Positions 23,881 to 35,095 of a DNA stretch of 64,000 nt are shown in pieces. The notes under the pieces are model-generated. The model did not search any database and was not told the origin of the DNA. It saw only the letters and a program-made list of their open reading frames with translations. This stretch comes from Paguma larvata. Taxonomy: Eukaryota; Chordata; Mammalia; Carnivora; Viverridae. The DNA lies in NCBI GenBank assembly GCA_030068075.1, contig CM057824.1:130190414-130254413 (forward strand). Direction: 5' to 3'. Every line of letters starts with the position of its first letter. The stretch's first letter is position 1. The translations under genes and the position numbers were made by a program.

Positions 23881-24050
23881 GGGGCTCCTGAGTGGCTCAG
23901 TCAGTTAAGTGTTTGACTCTTGATTTCAGCTCCGGTCATGATCTCAGGGTTCAGGTGTTTGAGCCCCGCGTTGGGCTCCATGCTGTTCCTCACCTGCTTG
24001 TGCTCTCTCTCTTGCTCTGTCTCAAAATAAATAAAAATAAACTTTAAAGG
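23881..24050 (+). repeat. Carnivore SINE, shortened
   Basis: The head 'ggggctcctgagtggctcag' is followed by 'cttgatttcagctccggtcatgatctcagggttcaggtgtttgagcc'. The part between 'ccatgctg' and the CT tract is short, so the element is about 170 bp. The duplication GAAGGATTAYA is at 23870-23880 and 24051-24061 (10 of 11). Confidence 0.92.
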
Positions 24051-24061
24051 GAAGGATTATA

Positions 24062-24960
24062 AAATGGACAGCTTTCAATACATATATTCTATCCCTTCAT
24101 CATTGCACCTTACAGATAGAGCCAATTTCAGACTCTCAAAAAATTTTTAGTCCAAAATGGATTTTGTTTTATTCCAAAGACATTGGTGTAAAGGTTGTGC
24201 CTGTGGTTTCTAAAAACACATATTTAGCTTCCAGCATTTAGTAATTGTGGTATTTCACGTAAAATTCCAATTTTCAGCTTTTCTCAACAGAATCTTAAGC
24301 TTGTCAACATGATCTCTAAAATATTCTCAACTGTTAGGAGCAATTGTTTGGTGGTAAGCAGGAGCCTGCTCCCTTTAGAGAGGCTTGTGTTTCAGTCTTC
24401 ACTACAATGCTCACTGCTGACAGCTCAGCCTAAGTTTCAGTCATTTCTCATCATTCTCAAACTATCATTTAAGTCCTGATATATTTAAGAAAAATGATAT
24501 TGTGTCTTGATTCTTTGAGTTGTGATGGGCATGCCTAAGGTAATATTTCATTTTTATTAACAGGCAAAAGAATAGGCCTGTATAAAATTCACATATACAC
24601 ATATGTCTATATGTGCATCACACGTGCGTATCCGTGCACACCTCATACATACACATACGTACACACACATAACTTTGGGCAATGAATCCATTCATACATT
24701 CATGTTACTTCTGTGGCCCCATTGTTGCAATTTTTACTTTAAGTCTCTGTTCTACTCTATAAAATAATGTAAACATATGTAAAGACAAAGATAATTCTGG
24801 CAAAGGCAACAAATGGTAACATGAGGGCTAAGGATCTGTTCTGTTTTCTAAGCACTTTGGAATATTGTCTACAATAGTCAGGCTAAATTCTTCCTCCATG
24901 TTTTATTAACACAGATGCAAGGACCCTGTTTAGAACTTGAAGAGGGCAATAAGAAGATTA
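24062..24960. other. Unassigned sequence
   Basis: No gene is seen. A CA/TA/CG alternating stretch at 24,593-24,671 is low-complexity, with several CACGTG- or ACGTA-like pieces. Confidence 0.45.
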
Positions 24961-24976
24961 AGAATTCTCTCCAATA

Positions 24977-25211
24977 GAGGCGCCTGGGTGGCTCAGTTGG
25001 TTAAGGATCCGACTTCGGCTCAGGTCATGATCTTGTGGTTCGGGACTTTGAGCCCCGCGTCGGACTCTGTGCTGACAGCTCAGAGCCTGGAGCCTGCTTC
25101 AAATTCTGTGTCTCCGTCTCTCAGCCTCTTCCCTGCTCATGCTCTGTGTCTCTCTCTCAAAAATAAATAAATAAATACTTTAAAAAAATAATAATAATAA
25201 AATAAAAAAAA
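24977..25211 (+). repeat. Felid-type SINE
   Basis: The head 'aggcgcctgggtggctcagttgg' is near-consensus, followed by 'ccgacttcggctcaggtcatgatcttgtggttcgg' and 'ccccgcgtcggactctgtgctgacagctcagagcctggagcctgc'. The tail is AATAAATAAATAC plus A/T-rich. Flanks share AAGAATTCTC (24960-24969 and 25212-25221). Confidence 0.94.
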
Positions 25212-25221
25212 AAGAATTCTC

Positions 25222-25626
25222 CAACAAAAGGCCTTTACAGTTTGCACCCAACTCTTAGTATTGTTAATTAATGCTAATTTCTCAGATATAATGTAATGGT
25301 AATTTGTAAGGGATTAAACCATAAGATCTTTACATATTTCCAAATATAAAACGATGGTCTCTAAGCACATAATTTTCTCAGTTCCACAAAGAAAAATAAT
25401 AGTAATAATAATTATCATCTAACATTTGAAAAGTGTTCTGACTGTGGATGTTCTTTCTATACAGTAAAGCACAGAAGACTGACAAAATGCTTTGAAGTGA
25501 TTACAATTGATCTTCATTTGAAGAAAAATAAAAAGAAGAATAAGTTAAGGTGTACCTAAATCAATCAGAAAATAAGGGATGGAGTCAAAGTTTTGAACCT
25601 AGACACACTGTTGGGAGAGCCAAATA
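25222..25626. other. Unassigned AT-rich sequence
   Basis: No gene is seen. There is a short AAT/AAC-rich part at 25395-25412. Confidence 0.5.
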
Positions 25627-25966
25627 CAAATGACTCTTGAACAACATGAGTTTGAACTGCACGGGTTCACTTACACATGAAATTTTTAAAATAAATACAG
25701 TATAGTACCATAAATGTATTTTTTCTTCCCTAAGATTTTCTTAATAGTATTTTCTGTTCTCTAGCTTACTGTATTGTATGAATACAGTATATAATACATA
25801 TAACATAAAAAATGTGTTAATCGACAGTTAATGTTTTTGGTAAGCCTTCCAGTCAACAGTAGGCTATCAGTGGTTAGGTCTTTGGAGTCTCAAAAGTTAG
25901 TTAAGTGAGGGTCGTCAACTTTGTGGTGGGTTGGCAGCTCTGACCCCTATTCGTTCGAGTCAACCA
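25627..25966. mobile_element. Tigger-like (Tc1/mariner) non-autonomous DNA transposon
   Basis: The element is about 340 bp, with imperfect terminal inverted repeats ('gactcttgaacaacat' at left, the reverse of 'ttcgttcgagtcaacc' at right) and flanking TA at 25625-25626 and 25967-25968, as expected for Tc1/mariner insertion. The internal 'gaactgcacgggttcacttacacatg', 'taaatacagtatagtacc' and 'gccttccagtcaacagtaggctatcag' match a widespread mammalian pattern. No transposase frame is present, so it was mobilised by another copy. Confidence 0.75.
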
Positions 25967-27012
25967 TACAAGGTCTCTCTTCTAAGTCATGAGTTTTTAC
26001 CCAGATTTTCTATGAAAATCAAACTGCTTGGTGGGGATCCCCATCTATGGGTATTTGGTGCAGATAAATCTATCTTAGGCTAGATTTACTCATGCCTTGC
26101 AGAGTGTTTAACATCACACCAAATTTCTAGTCAGTGTGAAAAAGACCTGAAAATTGTCCAAATTCTCCCCTCTTGGTGATATTGCCACAGGTCAGAAAAT
26201 CATTCTATATTCCAGACTTCTCTGTCCCCATGTATGAAACAAGGAATGAACAAGTCCCCTGGAGCAGGATCCCTTAATTTGCCCTTTGTTTCTGCCCACA
26301 TTTCTTTTCCATATCCCTATAGCCCTTTTCATATCCCTTTTTCTTTGTTGAGGTGACTTTCCCACTTTCCCCAAGAATGTGATTACAGATCATGGCAGGG
26401 GAAAAAATGTGATCAAAAAAGAAATATTCAAAAATATTTTTCGTGTGGATACATGTGGTCAAATCATTGGTTATCAAGTTAAAAGATAATCTCCCCAGAA
26501 GGGCCTGCAAATATACATGCCTCAATTCAGTTCCTCATTACTACAAGTTGTACCAAGTATAGTTACAATCACAAATGCTAAGTATGTATAAGGCAGGATG
26601 TACATGCTGCCTGGTTTTCATATTGTTCTATGGATTACTCTATTTTGAGCCCTATCTGTTCTTGTTAGCCATCTTTTTAAAATCTGTTCCTGTAATTCTC
26701 TCTGTACTATGGTAATGTCGAAGGTTTTAAATTAAGGAACTAGAAACAGAATAATTGGGGACAGAACTCACATTTCCATATATTTCCTAAATGGGGCATG
26801 ATAGTAGAGGTCCTGGCTCCCTGTGCAATCCAATTTAACATCTCTTTACCCAACACACATATAGATGCACACAGCACACGCAAATTGACACACTCCAAAG
26901 ATGATAAATGTTAATATCAATTTCCCCCCTGTCAAATATGGACTACAAGAGCATTTTTATGTGTCTTATGTTTATTCACTAGAGTGTTTCTACTTCATTT
27001 CATTTGGGGGTA
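25967..27012. other. Unassigned sequence
   Basis: I see no gene. The minus-strand frames 26192-26374 and 26274-26525 have no recognised domain. Confidence 0.45.
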
Positions 27013-27590
27013 TTTATGCTGTAAGAGAAAACACCAAAAAATGTAATTGTACAAAACAACAACTATTTTAAAGTGCTCACAGCTTTATGGGTGAGAATTT
27101 TGGCAATTCATAACAGAGGACTCATCTCTGCTCCACAGTAATTGAGCTTAGGTGGCTCAAACAGTTGAAGATGAGATGACTATGATGCCTTAACTGGAGC
27201 CACATGTCTGGAGTCTTAGTCTTGGCTGTTGACTGCTTCAAAAATATCACATTCGCTCATATGTCTGACACCTGATCTCAAGGTTGGACTGGCTGGACTA
27301 GGTGAGGCTACCCAGACAGGTGCTTTCTCCTCTCCCCTTCTTCTCTCTTCCTTCAGTATGTCAATCTCAAGATTGTCGGTCTTTTCTCACAATGGCTGGC
27401 TTCCCCTAATGGCAGCATTACAAGAGTCTGGGCAGAAGCTGCAAGGCTTCTTGTGAAGTAGCTTCGGAATTCCTGAAAGTACCTTTCCATACTTTCAGTT
27501 CATCGAGTAAATAGTTAAGGGCTTCAAAGGGAGTAGAATTGCACTCCACCTCTTAATAGGAAAAGTAGCGAGAATGTATGGCCATCTTTA
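27013..27590 (+). mobile_element. Ancient LTR-like interspersed repeat
   Basis: 'acaaaacaacaactattttaaagtgctcacagctttatgggtgagaattttggcaatt', 'cacatgtctgg', 'cacaatggctggcttccc', 'gcagaagctgcaaggcttcttgtgaagtagcttcgg' and 'actccacctcttaatagg' follow in order a widespread mammalian LTR-type repeat. I cannot name the subfamily with confidence. The 75-codon frame at 27229-27456 lies inside it and is not a gene. Confidence 0.6.
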
Positions 27591-30080
27591 CTATATGAGA
27601 GACTAATGTATCTACATGATTCACAACCCCTAATATTGAAGGAAAGTATAATCACCTTGATTATACAGTCCTTGCAATTTTTTCCATGCCAATTATACCG
27701 AAATACTTCTGCATGTTGCCTGCTTGTCCCTTTCTGTTGTTTATCCTCCACTTCTGCCATAGGATTTACATCCTCACCTTAGCTACACGTTCAAGAGTTA
27801 AGGATTTCCTACCTCCTCCCACACTCTACAAGGAAACTGGTTTTATCTCATTTGAAACTGTCAGGGAATTCTCATCCATGTTTACTGTAGCTTTTTACTG
27901 AGAGTTTTATAGACACTATGACTTTAGAACTATTAGCAGAAGTAGATAATTCCACTAAACTTCCAATGAATGTTACTCTTATATCACATCCTTTTATCTT
28001 AATAAGAGGCGAGAGTCCCAGAAGTTCTCGATAAAGATGACAAAATTTAGAAGTCTATAAGAAAATAAAAGCACACAAGCATGAGAAAAGAATATGCCAA
28101 CTTAGCGAAAATAGTATTAGTTCATCGAGGATTATTTCACTTCAACTAATTAAACACATTCTTTGTACTACAATCACTCACTCTCTTTTCAGAAATATAC
28201 AGAAGCAAAATTTTTGTAAGAGCTATATTTTCACAGATTGCAAAAGGCAAGCTCTTTCAAAAATTGTCATGAGATTTTCTGCTTTCCAGAGTTCTACAAT
28301 TTTTTAGTTTAAATTCCTCCAGGTGAAGTTTAAAGTAATGTATTAATATCCAATTGATGGGAGGAGAAAAGAAACGGAGCAAAGGCAGTACAACTTATTC
28401 CCATTTCAATTTAAGAATATTTTTACTCAGAATTATTATCAAGATAATACTTCAGAGATTTGTTAAACTATTTTGGTAAAACAATTTCAGTAGCACAAGA
28501 ACTATAACTGTTATAATGCAAAACAAAGTATATGGTTTTCCAATTGAGGAAATATTAACAGAATTAGAGACTTTAAAATCCAGTTCTGTTGGGACAAAAA
28601 ATAAGTAAATATCACAGAAATTGTATTTATCCTCAAAGTCTTTATTGTCTCACTTTATAGGACTATATTATATATGTTTTTTACTTTACCAATTAATAAC
28701 TGTCAAAATTACAGAATTCAATTTCTAGATGTTATATAAGCCTTTTGTTATTTTTTGCTTAAGCAATTGAGCACTGATATGTAACCCAGAAAAATTATAT
28801 ACTCACCATGTGAGAGTAAAAAATCAGATAATATATGGAAAACAATAATAATTTGTTAAATTGTTCTCACTAGCAGAGCAAAATATATTTGATTCATAGG
28901 CATAGAAAAGAATACAGATATAATTATGCATGCACACGCATATATACATCATTAAATAACTTGACAGAAATAGTTATATGTCTAACAATCGATGGTTAGG
29001 AAAATGTTGTAATGATATATACAATATTAAGAGACTCTTGTTTGGGTTTTCCACTGTGAAGTAAAATCAGAAATATTTTTCAACCTAATACAGCTCTTCC
29101 ATTTTCTTCACTATTTTCAGTTATTAGAAGCAGATGGTGTTTTGGTGGTAAACACAATTAATTTCATTTTATAGAATTTACTTAATTAGATTTGGACTTC
29201 CTGTCTCATGTGCATTGGATTTCATTGTTATACATATTGTTTATAATTCTGCCAGCTGTCATAAATGCATACTTATTTTTTTTTAATTCTTAAGACTATC
29301 ATTTCTAAACAGGGGATAATCTATTCATTTTACTGAATAAATTAGAAATAAAATACATTATTTTAAATTCGAATTTTATAGAATGTTATATGCAGTCAAA
29401 TTATCTTGTTCCAAATGCATGGAGAATTCAAAGTCTATGCAAATTTTAGAACATATCACCATTTTACATCTCTTCAATTATGTTAATGTTTTTGTTTTTC
29501 ATTTTCAAAGTATTAACTGAAATATTTCATACTTCTAAGATCTACATAAATACTAATCATGACAAAACACATGCTTATTAGACCATGAAAGCATTCTCAA
29601 TTTGTTCTCTTTATTTTTTTGCAAAGTTGTTACCCAAGTAGATTGTATATAAGAACCAGATAACTGGTGAAAAGTAAAAACACTACCCACTTCCCATATA
29701 TTGGTTCAAATTAATGCTTCTTGCAGAAATTATTACCTTTGTATATGCACGTATATGTGTGCACACTGTGTGTGTGTATCTTTTATTTTTCGCATTCAGT
29801 ATTCTGATATCATATTGCTGGATTAAATGAAATAAATGTGTTTATTTTAATACTTTTAAAATGAACCTTTTTACTACTTCATATATGGTTCTTGTTCTCA
29901 AGGATAAAACTTTTATATGGGTACAAAGTGCATTTTACTTGTCATGCATCATCGACAAAAAGTTAGTTAGGTACCCTGAGCATATTACTCTTTTGTTTCT
30001 GAAGACTGCAATAATAGTTTTGTAATTCCCTTTAGTACTGGTCTGTAATAACTATAAAAATCTATGTTTAAAAGTAATAT
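27591..30080. other. Unassigned AT-rich sequence, about 2.5 kb
   Basis: This is the longest stretch with no recognised repeat on either strand and no frame over about 80 codons. It includes short TG runs (29770-29780). The absence of SINEs across 25.2-30.1 kb is notable against the density elsewhere. Confidence 0.45.
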
Positions 30081-30087
30081 ATTTTGT

Positions 30088-30309
30088 GGCACCTGGGTGG
30101 CTCAGTTGCTTACGCATCTGACTTTGGCTTGGGTCATGATCTCACAGTTCTTGAGTTCAAGCCCTGCATAGGGTTCTGTGCTCACAGCTCAGAGCCCAGA
30201 GCCTGCTTTGTATTCTGTGTGTGTGTCTCTCTCTCTGCCCCTCCCCTTCTTGTGTGCACTCTCTCTCTCTTTCTCTCTCTCTCACAAAAATAAATAAACA
30301 TTTAAAAAA
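30088..30309 (+). repeat. Carnivore SINE
   Basis: The head 'ggcacctgggtggctcagttgc' is followed by 'gggtcatgatctcacagttcttgagttcaagccctgc', a GT-CT tract and 'aaaaataaataaacattt'. Flanking 'taatatattttgt' (about 30075-30087) and 'attatgtattctgt' (30309-30322) are a probable diverged duplication. The B box is mutated (GTTCAAGCC). Confidence 0.93.
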
Positions 30310-30322
30310 TTATGTATTCTGT

Positions 30323-31455
30323 AATCTAACTAGAATGAAATTCTAAAGGATATTTTGAATTTGATTAAAACAGCTTAAGCTTAATATTTTCTTTGAAACA
30401 ATTTTTAACAATTTGTTTAACAAGTTGCAGAGCTTAGGGTTAGGTTACATTTCTACTTAATTATCTTAACTTCAAAAAATTAATTCTAAATCATTGTTAA
30501 AAATAATGGCCAGATATTATGAATAATAATTTGAGTCTCAAAGGCAATATTTAAGCTGTCCTGACAAATTCGCTTAGTAGTAATACAGTATAACCAATAG
30601 GTTGTATTTTACATCTTTTTAGCAGATGATTAAATGAAACACCAAAAAAAATCAGTAAAAATTACATTATCCTGTTGGTGATTACTTACTTGACTTTGAT
30701 ATATCAATATGTCAAACATAAATTCTAATTTGTTCATGTCCATTCAATAGAAAGCTTTTCTTTCTTAGAAAAAAGTATATCATCTTATATTTCCACTAAA
30801 TTTTAGAAAATCTATCACATAAATATGTTTAAGGTAGATAACAATTAACAAGAAACTTTTTTTAAATTTCAACATGAAGTATTTTTAAACTTAAAGGAAA
30901 GAATGTTTAGATTTTTATTTCAATACTCAGGTTCAGCTTCCTTTCCCCACTGCCAATGATTATTTAAATAAACTTATCGTCTTCTCAGATTCATCCTTTA
31001 TCTATTCTGAAGTCACAAAACAGTCAGATTTCAAGACCATTAGTAATTCTGAAAAGCCCCACGATATGCCTGTTGATCTAACAGGCTGAAGTATGTACCA
31101 GACTGGTAACATGTCCAGAGAATACCTAGAGAAAGAAAAAGCACCAGTCACTTACCCATGGCTACAAAACTAGAAAATTAAAACTAAGACTGTTTTGTAA
31201 ACTGTCTGCAGTTCGAATGTGTGCCTCCTCACACAGGTCCTCTTGTCCAGGGCAGGAGACATATAGTCAAGACATTGAAAGAATAGTCATTGATTGACTA
31301 CTAAATTATAAGAGCAGGTATTAACCCCGGGAAGGCAGGCTGAAAAAAATTTTTTTAAGTAGCCAAAAATTCAGGGACCACACAGTACGGGAAATACAGA
31401 TTCCACAAATTATTCCAAGAAAGTTGCTAAACAGATAGATATTCAGCAACAACGG
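30323..31455. other. Unassigned AT-rich sequence
   Basis: No gene or confident repeat is seen in about 1.1 kb. Confidence 0.45.
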
Positions 31456-31469
31456 CAAAAATAAGCTGG

Positions 31470-31654
31470 TATTTTTTTTAATTTTTTTTTTACGTTTATG
31501 TATTTATATTGAGAGAGAGAGAGAGAAAGAGAGCGCGCATGGTGGGGTAAGGGCAGAGAGAGGGGAGAGAGAGAATCCCAAGCAGGCTCCTCACTGTCAG
31601 TGCAGAGCTTAATATAGGGCTTGTACTCATGAGGAGTGAGATCGTGACCTGAAC
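31470..31654 (-). repeat. 5'-truncated carnivore SINE
   Basis: On the + strand it runs T-rich tail, 'tgagagagagagagagaaagagagcg', 'gagaatcccaagcaggctcc' and 'gtgagatcgtgacctgaa', then stops. The last ~40 bp, the tRNA-like head with the A box, are absent. The duplication CAAAAATAASC flanks it (31456-31466 and 31655-31665). The truncation therefore happened at insertion, as expected from incomplete reverse transcription. Confidence 0.9.
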
Positions 31655-31664
31655 CAAAAATAAC

Positions 31665-32500
31665 CTTTGGAGGTAAAAGAATATGATACCAGGATTGTTA
31701 CAATATATTATCTAAAATCTACAATAACCCAATTTTAACAATAAATTGTATGTTATGCAAATAAATAGGAAAATATGCACATATAAAGGAAAAAGGGATA
31801 CAATAAAAAATTTCCCTGAGGAGGCCAAGATTTGGGACTTTGAAGACAAAGAATTTAAGTTACTATTATAAATATGTTCAAGGAAGAAAAGAAACCTTAG
31901 AAGCCTGGAAAATTAAAGAAAGGTATGACAGTGATGTCTTATCACATAGAGAATACCAGTAAACAGATACAATTATGGAAAAAAAAGGCCAAATAAAACT
32001 TTGTGACTTGAGAAGTACAGTAACTGAAAAACTAAATTAAAAAAAAAATCACTAGAAGGGCTAAACAACAGTTTGAGCTAGAATAAGAAAGAATTAGCAA
32101 ACATGAGTATAGGTCAATAGGGATTATCCTAGCTGAGAAATACAAAGAAAGGAAATGAAGAGAAATGAGCAGAACCTCATAGAATTGTAGGTCACCATCA
32201 AGTGTACCTCAGTGTGCAAGTGTACCTGTATGTGTACCTATATGTACCTATATCTTCTATTTTTCCAGAAAAAAAGAGAGAAAGTCACAAAAGATACTAC
32301 AAATATTATGATGGAAAACTTTCTAAAATTGAAGAATACTAATAAACCTACAGATTTAAGAAGCTTAATGAGATACAAGTAGATAAACACAAATAGATCC
32401 ACCTATGTACATTATATTCAAAACATTTAATGACCAAGACAGAAGAAAGATTTTGAAAGCACCAAGAGTGCTTTCCTCACCTACAAAAAAGAGTCCCAAA
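31665..32500 (+). mobile_element. L1 5'-region (old L1M-like) fragment
   Basis: 'gaagacaaagaatttaagttactattataaatatgttcaagg', 'gaagaatactaataaacctacagatttaagaagcttaatgag' and 'gattttgaaagcaccaagag' are in the order of the non-coding 5' region of old mammalian L1s. It is directly followed, after an odd insert, by ORF2 sequence in the same orientation. Confidence 0.6.
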
Positions 32501-32759
32501 AACTGATTATGCTCCTGAGCAGCAGTCCCTGAACAGGCAGAGCTCCTCCCAGTTCCCTTGAGTCTCAGGAGTACCCTGCCCTCTTCCAGGTGGTGGCCCC
32601 ATATTGTTGTCTCTGAAAAGTCTTATCTGTGAAGGACTTAATCCCCACATGCATCCCGTCAAAGTGCTACCCATGTAAAGCTTCTTAGGTGCCACTGCCA
32701 CCTAGTAGTCACATCTTTTTCCTTGATCAGACCTGAAATCCTCAACCCTCCACACTTAA
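32501..32759. other. Unexplained GC-richer block inside an L1
   Basis: About 250 bp of non-L1-looking sequence lies between L1 5'-region and ORF2 sequence. A 64-codon minus-strand frame (32507-32701) covers most of it. I do not recognise the peptide or any repeat. It could be an eroded retrocopy, another repeat, or a diverged part of the L1 itself. Confidence 0.35.
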
Positions 32760-34260
32760 AACTATAGATGTAAAATTCCTCAACAAAATATTAGCAAACC
32801 AATTCCAGCAACATAGAAGAATTTTAAGGGAAAAACACGTGGGATATATTCCCAGAATGCAATGGGTTTTAACATACAAAAAACAATTTAATATATCACA
32901 ACAAAATAAAGAGCAGAAACCACATTACCTTTTCGATAGAAGTAGAAATCACATTTAGCAAAATCCACACATTTTCTTGATAAAAACACAAGCTAGGAAT
33001 AAAATGACACTTTATGAACCTGATAAAGGACGTATATAAAAACCCCACATCTCACATCATACTCAATGGTGAAAGACTGAAAACTTTCTCCCTAACATCA
33101 GAGACACAGGTGGCTCAAACCACTCTATTCAACATTGTACTGGTTCTTACCCTAGATGTTAGACAAGAGAAAAATAAACATCACCAAAGAGAGAATGGAA
33201 TATGTAAAACTATCTCTACTTGCAGATGACTTGATTTTGTATCTGGAAAAGTTGTAAGGAGTCGACAAAACAATTAGAACTAACAAACAAGTTTGCCATA
33301 TTTATAATAGAATACAATACTATAGTACAAAATCAGTTAGGTTTTGATAAAATTAAAACTATTATGCTTCAACAGACCTCATCAAGAAAGTGAAAATACT
33401 ATCCAAATTATGGGAGAAAATTTTTGCTTGATAGAATATGCTATCCAGATTTTATAAAAACAAGACAAAACAAAACATGAAAAACAGCTCTTACAACTTA
33501 AAAATAAAAATGACTACTCAAGTAAAATATGGTCAAAATTTTTGAATAGACATTTTTCCAAAGAATACCATATAATGATATGACCACTAAACACATGAAG
33601 CAATTTCAACATCATTTGTCTTTAGATATTCAGATCAAAATTCCAGTGATATGTTACTTCCACACACTAGGATGACTATAATTAGAAAACAAGCAATAAC
33701 AAGTGTGGATAAGCATGTAGAAAAATCTGAATCCTATACATTGCTGGTGAAAATATAAAATGGTATACCCACTTTAGAAGACAGATTGACAGTTCCTCAA
33801 AAGGATAAAGAATTACCATATGGCCCAATAATTTGTCTCTGAGGTAGTTATCCAAGAAAATTTAAAATATCCATGCATGTAAAAATGTGTACACAAATAC
33901 TTATAGCAGCATTATTTATAATAGCCAAAAAGTGGAAACAGCCCAAATGTACAGTAACTGATAAATGGATAAACAAAATATTGTATATCAATACAAAAAT
34001 ACAATACAATAAAAAGCATAGAAACATATGACAACATGGAAGAACCTTGAAAACCTTATTCTAAGTCAAAGAAGCATACCTAGAAGACTGTATTTAGTGT
34101 GAATCCCTTTATGTGAAATGTCTTGAATGGGCAGATTCTCAAGGAAGAGAGATCTGTGGAACCTGGGACTGGAGAGAGGGAAGATGGTTAACAGGAATGG
34201 TAGTGATTCATAATGACTCTGCAGTATTTTGGTTTTGGTTTTGGTTTTGGTTTCGGTTTT
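32760..34260 (+). mobile_element. L1 ORF2 to 3' end, internally deleted
   Basis: It opens with 'tgtaaaattcctcaacaaaatattagcaaaccaa' of the ORF2 reverse transcriptase region. The catalytic box survives as Ala-Asp-Asp codons at 33222-33230. Soon after (about 33,300-33,360) the sequence jumps to the far C-terminal part ('cctcatcaagaaagtgaaaat', 'gcagcattatttataatagcc', 'gataaatggataaac'), so roughly 1 kb of ORF2 is missing. Many stops; inactive. The 3' end runs into a TTTTGG repeat. Confidence 0.82.
34227..34260. repeat. (TTTTGG)n simple repeat
   Basis: About five GGTTTT hexamers with one C substitution, at the 3' end of the L1. It is not the vertebrate telomere unit (TTAGGG). Confidence 0.9.
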
Positions 34261-34289
34261 GATTGAAAAAAAAATCTCAAAATCACAAT

Positions 34290-34500
34290 TAGGAGTGCCT
34301 GGGTGGCTCAGTTGGTTAAGTGTCCGACTCTTGATTTAGGCTCAAGTCATGATCTCATGGCTTGTGGGGTGGAGCCTCATGTCATGCCCTGTGCTGACAG
34401 CATGGAACCTGCTTGGGATCCTCTGTCTTCCTCTCTCTCTGCCCCTTCCCCACCCAGGTCACTTTCTCTGTCAAAATAAATAAACAGACATTAAAAATAA
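34290..34500 (+). repeat. Carnivore SINE
   Basis: The head 'ggagtgcctgggtggctcagttgg' is followed by 'ccgactcttgatttaggctcaag', 'gtgctgacagcatggaacctgcttgggatcctc' and the tail 'tcaaaataaataaacagacattaaaaa'. The B box is badly mutated, so it is probably not transcribed. Confidence 0.93.
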
Positions 34501-34796
34501 TAAATTATAATGATAGTTGCACAACCTTGTGAATATACTAAAACACATTAGTTGTATAGTTTAAATGGAAAATTGAATAGCAAGAGTTAAATTTCAATAT
34601 AAAATATAAGTAAATCCCTATGATTAGGTTAAGATCTCCTAGAGCATTTAAGTTCTGTGATTAGTCTTCTTGAACAACATATGTAAAAATTTAAAGTATA
34701 AAGAAGAAACCAAATAAATCACACAAATACTTCCACTCTGAAAATTTTACTTTTTTCCTGTTTCCTCAACAGCTTTGGGAGCCAAGTTTTAGAGCC
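34501..34796. other. Unassigned AT-rich sequence
   Basis: No gene or repeat is seen. Confidence 0.5.
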
Positions 34797-34971
34797 AACT
34801 CAGCCTGGAGCTGAGTTCTAGGTTACCATCACCTCATTACCTTGGTCAATTTATTTAAACTCTCTGGGCCTCACTTTCCATCTTCATCAACTCAGAAGGT
34901 TCTGTGATGACTAAATATGTAGAGTGACGATAACAATGCCTGGCATGTAATAAAGGGTACATAATTGTCAA
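34797..34971 (+). repeat. MIR SINE, sense
   Basis: 'ggagctgagttctagg', 'ccttggtcaatttatttaaactctctgggcctcactttccatcttcatc' and 'aacaatgcctggcatgtaataaagg' follow the central and 3' blocks of MIR in + orientation. Confidence 0.75.
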
Positions 34972-35095
34972 TGTTATAATACTGTTAACGTACACACAAT
35001 TATGTTTGTGCATATAATTAACATGTGTGTAATTGCTATTAGCACTTTTTACCAGAACCTAATTAGGATTTATAAAGTTGGTGTTTTTTTGTTTT
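34972..35095. repeat. Left copy of a local duplicated block
   Basis: This segment resembles 37465-37600 in the same orientation. Both have 'tgttataat', 'tttgtgcat', 'gtgtg' and a long shared string ending 'aattaggatttRtaaagttggt' (35061-35082 and 37567-37588). It is either an old local duplication or two copies of an unnamed repeat. Confidence 0.65.

Noticed and set aside
34227..34260. An interstitial telomere repeat
   Set aside because: The unit is TTTTGG, not TTAGGG, and it lies at an L1 3' end where such low-complexity tails are usual.
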